Positions 1-5,600 of a stretch of 5,643 nt of DNA are shown piece after piece (the stretch's first letter is position 1; each line of letters begins with the position of its first letter). This DNA comes from Patescibacteria group bacterium (GTDB lineage: Bacteria; Patescibacteria; Microgenomatia; Daviesbacterales; UBA10151), in NCBI GenBank assembly GCA_023380995.1, contig JAMCTD010000080.1, positions 1 to 5,643 of the forward strand, in the 5' to 3' direction. The notes beneath the pieces are model-generated. The model saw nothing but the letters and a program-made list of their open reading frames with translations. It was not told where the DNA came from and did no database searches. The translations under genes and the position numbers were made by a program.

Positions 1-1864
1 AGCCTGAGCTATTTTTTGTGACAGTGATAGAAATAGCTTGTATTTCAATGATCTTTGGCTTGGCAGAAGATTGATTATTGGTTGACGGTGGATTAGCATT
101 ATCTATATTAGAGCCAGGTAAGTTTGTGGGATTGGGTGAGGGAGTAGTTGATGAGACCGAAGGAGAGAATGATCCGCTAGGAACCGGCGATACGACTTGA
201 GGTTGGTTAGTTGTACCAAAAACAGTGATTTGCGAACCGGCTTTTATTCCCTCCAGTGACACACTTGTGTCTTTAGCCTTGATAATAGTTTGATCTAGAA
301 TGTTGATTAACTGAATTTGTCCCTGTTTATCAATTATCTTTAAAGTATTTTCATCAGGATTAATTTCAATCACTGTACCGGTGTGTTTATTGGGTAATTC
401 TTTTGGAACGTCTTTTAAGATAAATTGGGGAATGATTTTTGATTGTTTATTAGTAAGTCCAATTACTGCTATTTTATCTCCTTTTTTCACTGAGCTCACA
501 TCTTGATAAGAAGTTTGTTGGAAATTGCGAACTTTTGTTTCTGCTCTCAAGATTACTTGTTTGGTGGTACCGTCTTCGAATTTTAAAGTTGCCTCATTAT
601 TTTTAATTTCTATAATTTCGCCAATGGCCGGTTTCTGTTGACTGGGATTGGCAATGACCGAGGATTTTATAACCGGGTCAACATCTTTTTGATTTCTCTG
701 GTAAAAATTGTATACGCTATCAATAAATTGACCTTTAGATGTAGCAGGAATGGATTTTGCTTTGTCTAGAAGAACGGCAAAATGTAGATCATTAACATGT
801 TTGATTTTAACAAGTAGTAGATCCTTTTCCGGATCGTTTTTGGCTATATCGGTTGCTAAACTTAAATGATTTTCAGATTCATTAAGCAATCTATCAGCAC
901 CTTTGATATCCCCCTGCCCCAATAATCTTTTAACTTCAGCCAGCCTTGATTTAGCTAAGTTTAGATGAGCTGTCACCAAATCACTGCTAGTTCGGGCATT
1001 TTTCAATTGTTGCTCTTCAAAGAATTTCTTTATGCCATAAAGGATTGAATCGGGTGTAATCAGGGCCTGACCTAAATCAGAGATTTCCTTAGCATTAGGA
1101 TTTAGATCTTTAGGTGGAATGCCTAAATCAGATGCAGTAATGGTAGGGAACTTTTCCGGAGTTTCTGCCGCCAAAACTTCAGCACTGTTAGGGAGTTTGG
1201 TTAGAGTAATTAATTGGTTTGATTTTTTTGAATCTACTTTTTCAGAAATAGGCCTATTTTGTTTATCTCCTTGGCCGATTGAGTCGGCTGTCTGAAGGTA
1301 GGCAACTTTAGCTATCGCAGAAACAATTTTTGGATCTCCGCTGTTAGTTAATACTGATAAGACAAAAGGATCGGCCGGTTTAAAAATCACTCCGCTGTCA
1401 TGATAAATTGAGGACCACTCGCCGGTTTTGTGTGCAATCACAATATCTTTCGGCAGCAGAACCGGTATCATATTATTTATTTTTTGCCTTTTGAAAATTG
1501 ACAGTATCTCTTCTGAATGAGCTATTTGTTTGTTATATAAAAGATCAAAAAAAGTAGTTAAATCCTCGGCAGTGGTGGTATTGGGTTGTCTGCCTGGTGC
1601 TTGTAAATCTTGCTGGAACTGGTTGTCATCCAGATTGAGTTTTTCTCCCACCACTGTTTCGGTAATGCCGATGTTGCGCAAAGCCAAATTAATATTTCTG
1701 CGATCTAAAATATCTAAAAGAGTGTTGTAAGCTGTATTATCTGATTGAACAATCATTGACTCAACTAATTGATAAATTGTATCTTTTGTTCCTTCTCTAA
1801 GCCGCGGAAATTCATCTGTCTCCAGTTCTGTCGGGACAACGTTACCGGAGGAAATAGTTATCTC
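1..1864 (-). pseudogene. Serine hydrolase (class A beta-lactamase-like) body with DUF5667-like and tandem DUF5666-like C-terminal extension; partial, separated from its N-terminus
   Basis: The minus-strand frame is open from about 1876 to the left edge, so the C-terminus lies outside the window. The first 5' part (about 1864-1380) reads as the rear half of a class A beta-lactamase/D,D-peptidase domain: an ITISSGNVVP strand, the SDN motif (SDNTAYN, codons 1744-1736), an omega-loop-like GEKLN, NTTTAEDL, and the KTG box as HKTG (1432-1421) followed by YHDSGVIF. The catalytic SxxK that should lie upstream is absent. Next come a Lys/Ser-rich linker, a helical module starting TPDSILYGIKKFFEEQ (about 1085-830) that resembles DUF5667, two homologous beta-rich repeats (about 620-415 and 380-180) each ending in a KKGDKIAVIG-like or KAGSQITVFG-like strand, and a Pro/Ser/Thr tail (about 190-60). 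The first in-frame ATG is only at 1756, inside the domain, with no ribosome binding site, so this is not an independent gene. The product would face outside the membrane. The Glu166 of true beta-lactamases does not align cleanly, which favours a peptidase or other hydrolase over antibiotic hydrolysis. Confidence 0.8.
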
Positions 1865-2135
1865 TGGTATTATGGTCTAAGTCTGTAAATGATAAGCTGA
1901 TGTTATTCGAAACTCCGAGTAAAGCTGCTTCAACAGTTAAATATTTTTCCAACTCTGCTTGATTAATTTGTGCACTGTCTGTTGCTTGGGTTTGTTGCTT
2001 TTCTGGGATTTGGGGATCAACAATTTGCCAAGAAGTATTTATCTGTTTTATAAAGGGCGAATATTTTATAAATACAAACCCTGCTATTGCCAAAATAATT
2101 AGTAGATAGAAAAGAGCGAAACCTTTTTGATTCAT
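1842..2135 (-). CDS. N-terminal fragment of the same serine hydrolase: membrane anchor and start of the catalytic domain
   Basis: This 97-residue reading frame begins MNQKGFALFYLLIILAIAGF, a KGFA-type N-terminus with one membrane helix at about residues 5-24. A polar linker rich in Gln, Thr and Ala follows (about 35-62). The segment LTVEAALLGVSNNISLSFTDLDHNTR has the look of the first helix and first beta strand of a class A beta-lactamase-like domain. In that family the next element is a strand-turn leading to the SxxK helix. Here the frame instead stops at 1842, while the rest of the domain continues in a neighbouring frame from about 1864. The fragment is therefore read as the 5' end of the gene that runs to the left edge, cut off by a deletion of 3n+2 nt. 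ATG at 2135 is chosen because the anchor starts there; no clear ribosome binding site is seen, only an A-rich leader. It would be non-functional alone. Confidence 0.8.
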   Translation of the reverse strand: MNQKGFALFYLLIILAIAGFVFIKYSPFIKQINTSWQIVDPQIPEKQQTQATDSAQINQAELEKYLTVEAALLGVSNNISLSFTDLDHNTRDNYFLR

Positions 2136-2144
2136 ATTTGAATC

Positions 2145-2173
2145 TTTATATTTTTTTTACTATCTCATATAAG
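2145..2173 (+). promoter_or_regulatory. Candidate sigma70-type promoter for the 2216 deacetylase gene
   Basis: TTTATA (2145-2150, 4 of 6 to the -35 consensus) is separated by 17 nt from TATAAG (2168-2173, 5 of 6 to the -10 consensus). Transcription would begin near 2180, about 36 nt before the ATG. The spacer holds a run of eight T (2151-2158). No equally good promoter was found for the divergent minus-strand gene. This is inferred by eye only, and AT-rich DNA gives many such matches. Confidence 0.4.
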
Positions 2174-2176
2174 GGG

Positions 2177-2188
2177 CTTGCGCGCAAG
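2177..2188. promoter_or_regulatory. Perfect 12-bp GC-rich palindrome in the divergent intergenic region (possible operator)
   Basis: CTTGCGCGCAAG is a perfect palindrome and the only GC-rich island in an otherwise very AT-rich 80-nt region between divergent genes. It lies just downstream of the candidate -10 box at 2168-2173, over the predicted transcription start. A dimeric repressor could bind there, or the RNA could form a short hairpin at the 5' end. No regulator gene lies within the window. Confidence 0.35.
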
Positions 2189-2215
2189 TAAACTACTAAA
2201 GTAAGATTGATTGAT

Positions 2216-2965
2216 ATGAGGTTTCTTGGGTTAGTAATAACTGGAGTTTTAGTTATCTTATATTTTGGCTTTATAGGTATTAGCAATGTAAGTGCTGCTT
2301 CGATTAATGTTCCTATTTTAACTTATCACTATATTGCCAACAACCCCAATCCTAAAGATAGAGCAAGAAATAGTTTGTCTGTTTCTCCTGATAAATTTGA
2401 AGCCCAAATGCAATACCTGGCCCAGAATGGATATACACCAATTACACTGGATACTTTATACGGAATTTTTAATAAACAAACATCCGCTCCTGCAAAGCCC
2501 ATTGTTTTAACATTTGATGATGGTTACGGGGATTTTTATACAACTGCTTTTCCGATTTTGCGCAGGTTCAATTTCCATGCGGTTTCCTTTATCCCCACGG
2601 GTTTAATCGGTGGCAGTTATTATATGAACTGGAATCAGATAAAAGAAATTGCTTCCTCTGGCCTGGTTACTTTTGAGGGACATTCTGTAACTCATGCTAA
2701 TTTACCCTCGCTAAGTTTCGCCGCCGCCTTAAAACAATTAGTTGATTCTAAAAATGTTTTACAAGCAAACACCGGTTATCATGTTAATTTCGTAGCTTAT
2801 CCGTATGGATCTACCAATGGGACAATTCAATCCGCAGCGAGACAAGCCGGATATATAGGAGGCGTAGGAACTTGGTATGGGAAAGCCTGGGGTCCCTCTA
2901 TGAATATGCCAAGGATTAAAGTCTCCGGAGCTTGGAGCATTAAAGAATTTGCCGCTAGATTGTAA
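2216..2965 (+). CDS. Secreted polysaccharide deacetylase, CE4/NodB domain, IcaB/PgaB-like type
   Basis: The product (249 residues from ATG 2216) should remove acetyl groups from N-acetylglucosamine units of a glycan outside the cytoplasmic membrane. Residues 1 to about 28 form a signal peptide or anchor with a long hydrophobic core and an SNVSAA end that could be cleaved. The CE4 motifs follow: ILTYHYI near the start of the mature chain; TFDDGY at 2510-2527 (residues 99-104; catalytic base and metal Asp); HSVTH at 2681-2695 (metal-binding His pair); AYPYG at 2795-2809. The stretches VSPDKFEAQMQYLAQNGY and MPRIKVSG near the C-terminus are typical of the IcaB/PgaB-like branch, in which the Arg of motif 3 is replaced. 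The protein ends soon after MPRIKV, so the usual motif 5 Leu-x-His general acid is not visible. An in-frame TTG at 2207 would add MID; ATG 2216 is preferred because Arg then follows directly and the signal peptide has a normal n-region. Neither has a strong ribosome binding site. It is divergent from the serine hydrolase. Confidence 0.88.
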   Translation: MRFLGLVITGVLVILYFGFIGISNVSAASINVPILTYHYIANNPNPKDRARNSLSVSPDKFEAQMQYLAQNGYTPITLDTLYGIFNKQTSAPAKPIVLTFDDGYGDFYTTAFPILRRFNFHAVSFIPTGLIGGSYYMNWNQIKEIASSGLVTFEGHSVTHANLPSLSFAAALKQLVDSKNVLQANTGYHVNFVAYPYGSTNGTIQSAARQAGYIGGVGTWYGKAWGPSMNMPRIKVSGAWSIKEFAARL

Positions 2966-3042
2966 TTGTATACCAATCGTATTTGAAGATGCAAAAATAA
3001 ACCGTGGGACTATTTTGCTATACAAAATTAATGTGCGATTGG
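2966..3042 (+). other. Interlocking inverted repeats downstream of the deacetylase gene (possible structured RNA)
   Basis: Three complementary pairs lie in the gap. A: TTGTATA (2966-2972) with TATACAA (3019-3025), 7 bp perfect. B: CCAATCG (2973-2979) with CGATTGG (3036-3042), 7 bp, extendable by three pairs including two G-U. C: GCAAAAATA (2991-2999) with TATTTTGC (3011-3018), 8 bp with one bulged A and an 11-nt loop. C nests inside A, while A and B cross, so they could coexist only as a pseudoknot. There is no U tract after the last arm, so it is not an ordinary intrinsic terminator. A chance origin in AT-rich DNA is possible. Confidence 0.3.
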
Positions 3043-3071
3043 ACTGTAACTAACGTTAAATTATTTGTAAA

Positions 3072-3100
3072 TTGATGTACTTTAGTTATAAACACATAAT
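3072..3100 (+). promoter_or_regulatory. Candidate sigma70-type promoter for the 3124-5589 genes
   Basis: TTGATG (3072-3077) and CATAAT (3095-3100, 5 of 6 to the -10 consensus) are separated by 17 nt. The start point would be near 3107, giving a leader of about 17 nt before ATG 3124. This would make the 3124 gene and the genes coupled to it a separate transcription unit from the upstream deacetylase. A second, weaker candidate is TATAAA at 3087-3092. Confidence 0.4.
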
Positions 3101-3123
3101 TGCTTTAGTGTAATATTTAATAT

Positions 3124-4017
3124 ATGGGTCCTTTGGTAATAATAATAGCCCTGGAATTAGTTTTTACTGCCGGTATAATAGGGTCTTCATCTCATCCCCA
3201 AGCTCTCAGTGAAACTAAACATAAAATCTCAAATGTTTTAGGCATTCAAAAGATTGCGCAGACAGAAGATAATGTACCACCGGATCAAGCTCAACCAACA
3301 GATCAAAGTTCTACTGCTGTATCGGCATCACCGGAGCAATCTCAAGCTCCTGTTAGTTCTAGCTCACCTAGTTCTGAATCCAGTCCTCCCCCTGAATCTA
3401 CTCCTGTTCCTTCTGAAAGCCCTACTGCTACGCTGGAGCAAACTCCGTCATCGACTCAAATTAATCCTGAGCAGACCCCATCTCCAACAGAGGCGCCAAA
3501 TTTATTTGAGCAGGTGCAAGAGAGCTCTTCTCCTAATCCCCAATCTTCAGGAGAACCTTCTCCATCACCTAATTCAGTTGAAACCAGCGCTAGTCAAACA
3601 CAAGCTGTCCTAAGTCCCGATGATTTAATTAATTCTCCTGAGAACATCGACAACAAATCTGTGGAAGAAGTTAAAAAGGAAGATACCCAGCTTGAGCAAA
3701 CTGCTGACCCAGGGCAGCAAACTAAACTACTTATAGATTTTGCTACGGATAAGATTAAAGACATGAATAACTTTTCTAAATCCGATGATTTTACCAGCAC
3801 TAATTTTGCAGCTCAAAGATTTAATGAGCAAATGGACAAAGCTATCAGTAATGTAGAGAAAGTTTCTCCAAAAGATCAAGCTAAACTAAAAAAACAACTG
3901 ATTAATTTCTGTGACCAAGCAGACAAAGTTTTAAGAACAGTGGAGTTATCTGTTCCTGAAGAGGGAGAACAAGATTTAGAAATAGCCAGAGGTCAGTGCC
4001 AGGAGCTAAACTTATGA
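3124..4017 (+). CDS. Pro/Ser/Thr-rich secreted protein of unknown function with a helical C-terminal domain
   Basis: The family is not recognised. The 297-residue product has a hydrophobic N-terminus (about residues 3-20, LVIIIALELVFTAGIIG) that should target it to the membrane. It is unusual in having no Lys or Arg before the hydrophobic stretch. Residues about 50-160 are a low-complexity Pro/Ser/Thr/Glu/Gln linker with short near-repeats (EQTPSS and EQTPSP; SPSPN), likely exposed and extended. Residues about 180-297 are charged and probably alpha-helical, with two cysteines at 263 and 292 that could form a disulphide if exported. ATG 3124 is the only reasonable start, because a stop codon in frame lies at 3118-3120; no ribosome binding site is seen. 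The stop overlaps the ATG of the next gene (ATGA), so translation of the two is probably coupled. A role as an envelope partner or scaffold for the PG-binding deacetylase is inferred from position alone. Confidence 0.75.
   Translation: MGPLVIIIALELVFTAGIIGSSSHPQALSETKHKISNVLGIQKIAQTEDNVPPDQAQPTDQSSTAVSASPEQSQAPVSSSSPSSESSPPPESTPVPSESPTATLEQTPSSTQINPEQTPSPTEAPNLFEQVQESSSPNPQSSGEPSPSPNSVETSASQTQAVLSPDDLINSPENIDNKSVEEVKKEDTQLEQTADPGQQTKLLIDFATDKIKDMNNFSKSDDFTSTNFAAQRFNEQMDKAISNVEKVSPKDQAKLKKQLINFCDQADKVLRTVELSVPEEGEQDLEIARGQCQELNL
4001..4005 (+). promoter_or_regulatory. Shine-Dalgarno AGGAG that fixes the start of the 4014 gene
   Basis: AGGAG lies 8 nt before ATG 4014, inside the end of the preceding gene. 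It is the clearest ribosome binding site in the window and supports ATG 4014 over the in-frame GTG at 3996. Confidence 0.75.
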
Positions 4018-4433
4018 GTAAGTTATCCTTCATACTCAATAAATATGCCCATCATTCTAAGAAGATTAAGATTAATTTAATAATAATTGTGGTAATTTTG
4101 CTAGTCTGGAATATATTTTTAGGAATTAATAACCTACAAACCAAGACAGTTATTTTAGGTTTGAAACTTAATAATATCCACTTAAGTTTTCTAAACAGGC
4201 AGCAAATTGAGCAAGTTATTAAAAAAGAGCTTGAGCAAAATCAAAATAATTTAAAATTTGAGCTTAAAGGACAGATTTTTGAGGTAAAAAAAGAAGAAAT
4301 TGGCGCAAAAGCAAATCCTACAGTTTTAACCAATAAATTGCTCAGCGAAGGGCGGACCGGTAATTTTTTACGCAAGATCAGTGAGCAAACGGAGGCTCTG
4401 TTTGGGTCAAAAAGAGGTAAAAATAACCGGTGA
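4014..4433 (+). CDS. N-terminal part of the membrane-anchored PG-binding deacetylase (frameshifted): anchor and first half of the VanW-type repeat
   Basis: Starting at ATG 4014 (AGGAG 8 nt upstream, ATGA overlap with the previous gene), this frame encodes 139 residues. A basic N-terminus with Lys and His is followed by one membrane helix at about residues 19-38 (IKINLIIIVVILLVWNIFLG). After it comes the start of a peptidoglycan-binding repeat of the PG_binding_4 type found before VanW and YkuD domains: a VILGLKLNNIHLSFLNRQQIEQVI opening, then FEVKKEEIGAKANPTVLTNKL and GRTGNFLRKISEQTEALFG. In that family the helix is followed by a strand and a second lobe, and exactly that sequence resumes in the +1 frame (KEVKITGDISQSLLTLKI). 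The last residues here (about SKRGKNNR) are out-of-frame translation. The fragment is the 5' half of a single gene ending at 5589, about 524 residues if the frame is restored. Confidence 0.82.
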   Translation: MSKLSFILNKYAHHSKKIKINLIIIVVILLVWNIFLGINNLQTKTVILGLKLNNIHLSFLNRQQIEQVIKKELEQNQNNLKFELKGQIFEVKKEEIGAKANPTVLTNKLLSEGRTGNFLRKISEQTEALFGSKRGKNNR

Positions 4434-5589
4434 TATCTCTCAATCATTGCTCACTCTAAAAATTGTGGAAATTCAAAACCAAGTAGATAAAGATGCAGCG
4501 CCCATCAGGCCGGATTTTACGGGAGATTTGAGTAAAACTCTTCCTGCGGAGGATGGAATCAAGATTAATGTTAATAAATTAACACTTCTGATTGCAGATA
4601 ATATTTTTAGCCCGCCGACTGAAGCCATACCTTTACCTGTTATAAAAACCTTTACTACTCATAAGGCGGAGGAATTGATACCAATTAGAAAACAAGTACC
4701 AAAACTTATTAAACAGCCTCTCTCTATTGCGAGCGGAGGATTAGTATTTACTCTGAATACGGAAGATCTTAAGGATTTGTTAACTATTGTTGAACGCCCT
4801 GATCCCAAAGATCCTAGGAAATTATCTTTAAACTTAAGATTAGATGAGAATAAATTAAATAAAAAATTAGGACGGTTCGCTGAAAAAGTGGAAAACATAA
4901 CCCATGCTGAGTTTGACGATCATGATGCCAGGGTAGCTATCTATTCTCAATTCTACTCCGGTAAAAGAAAATTGGTGCAAATTCCAACTGGTAGGAATTT
5001 ACAAAATCCAAAAGTTTTGGGAGTGCAATCAACCGGGCCCAAGGTAGTTTATTTAACTTTTGATGATGGGCCAAATTCCATATATCATCCGATGATTTTA
5101 GATATTCTTAAATCATATAATATAAAAGCCACTTTTTTCTTAGTAGGACAAAATGCCCAAAGGGATTCTGGAATAGCTAAAAGAACTTTTGGCGAAGGTC
5201 ATATCATGGGGAACCATTCCTTAACTCATTCATTTCTTCCAAACTTGGCCTCAAATGCTATTTTCAAAGAACTACAGGCTACAGATGATATCTTAAAACC
5301 ATTTAATGGAAACCTTGACATATCATTTTTTAGGCCTCCATATGGAGGAGTGAATTTAGCTGTAAAGCAAACATCTGAAAATCTTCATCTAAAGATGTTT
5401 TTATGGGATGTAGACCCCAGAGATTGGTCGGAACCAGAAACTGGGGAATTAGTAAACAGAGTGGTTTCTAATACATTCCCGGGTGCTGATATTTTATTGC
5501 ATTCTAACCACTTGGCAACTGTCAAAGCTCTACCAAAAATTATAGAAGCACTGAGAGGTCAAGGATATACCTTTGATGCCCTTCATTAA
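4381..5589 (+). CDS. PG-binding repeat plus CE4 polysaccharide deacetylase (C-terminal part of the frameshifted 4014 gene)
   Basis: Homology begins at about 4405 in this frame; the GTG at 4381 only opens the frame. The first part (to about 4640) completes the PG_binding_4-like repeat (KEVKITGDISQSLLTLKI, QNQVDKDAAP). A second, similar lobe spans about 4730-5000 (LVFTLNTEDLKDLL, then the Asp/Asn/Lys-rich DENKLNKKLGRF, then VQIPTGRN). From about 5040 a complete CE4 domain follows with all five motifs: TFDDGP (5056-5073), NHSLTH (5212-5229), RPPYGG (5332-5349), WDVDPRDW (5404-5427) and ILLHSNH (5491-5511). The second Asp and both His bind the metal, the first Asp is the base, and the last His is the general acid. 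This fits a PgdA-like peptidoglycan N-acetylglucosamine deacetylase. The PG-binding lobes would hold it on the wall, but the membrane anchor is encoded only in the preceding frame. Without frame restoration it has no export signal. The next gene begins 11 nt downstream. Confidence 0.85.
   Translation: MSKRRLCLGQKEVKITGDISQSLLTLKIVEIQNQVDKDAAPIRPDFTGDLSKTLPAEDGIKINVNKLTLLIADNIFSPPTEAIPLPVIKTFTTHKAEELIPIRKQVPKLIKQPLSIASGGLVFTLNTEDLKDLLTIVERPDPKDPRKLSLNLRLDENKLNKKLGRFAEKVENITHAEFDDHDARVAIYSQFYSGKRKLVQIPTGRNLQNPKVLGVQSTGPKVVYLTFDDGPNSIYHPMILDILKSYNIKATFFLVGQNAQRDSGIAKRTFGEGHIMGNHSLTHSFLPNLASNAIFKELQATDDILKPFNGNLDISFFRPPYGGVNLAVKQTSENLHLKMFLWDVDPRDWSEPETGELVNRVVSNTFPGADILLHSNHLATVKALPKIIEALRGQGYTFDALH
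4404..4413 (+). other. Frameshift site joining the two halves of the PG-binding deacetylase gene
   Basis: The upstream half is read in the frame of codon TTT at 4401, the downstream half in the frame of GGT at 4405, so one base is in excess. Removing one G from the GGG at 4404-4406 gives ALFGQKEVKI, and removing one A from the five-A run at 4409-4413 gives ALFGSKEVKI. Both restore a smooth family-like sequence. An SD-like GGAGG at 4391-4395 lies 6 nt before a TTG (4402) in the downstream frame. Confidence 0.8.
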
Positions 5590-5600
5590 CTGATAAAAAA

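Noticed and set aside
1600..1650. True class A beta-lactamase with Glu166 (ExxLN) in the omega loop
   Set aside because: The local sequence is GEKLN, where Glu is one place off the position of Glu166 when Leu-Asn is aligned, and the SxxK region is missing, so a beta-lactam resistance claim is not supported.
1530..1730. Plus-strand frame of 66 codons opposite the serine hydrolase
   Set aside because: It lies antisense to the conserved SDN-to-omega-loop region and has no features of its own.
2759..3025. Minus-strand reading frame of 88 codons antisense to the deacetylase end
   Set aside because: It has no recognisable content, no ribosome binding site, and overlaps the conserved C-terminal part of a well-supported CE4 gene.
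2966..3060. Intrinsic terminator after the first deacetylase gene
   Set aside because: Stems are present but AT-rich and none is followed by a U tract.
3254..3613. Plus-strand frame of 119 codons inside the Pro/Ser/Thr-rich gene
   Set aside because: Its Leu/His/Arg-rich sequence is what a Pro/Ser-rich coding region yields when read one base out of frame; the main frame has the coupled stop and hydrophobic N-terminus.
3996..4013. GTG 3996 as the start of the PG-binding deacetylase
   Set aside because: ATG 4014 has AGGAG at 8 nt and an ATGA overlap with the preceding gene; the extra six residues would add nothing recognisable.
4431..4433. TGA read as glycine (recoded, as in some Patescibacteria)
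   Set aside because: Reading through this TGA gives no family-like sequence, whereas the +1 frame does, and another TGA forms a sensible ATGA overlap at 4014-4017.
4381..5589. An independent gene starting at GTG 4381
   Set aside because: No ribosome binding site precedes it, the first residues (SKRRLCL) do not fit the family, and the domain it completes begins in the upstream frame; it is the 3' half of a frameshifted gene.
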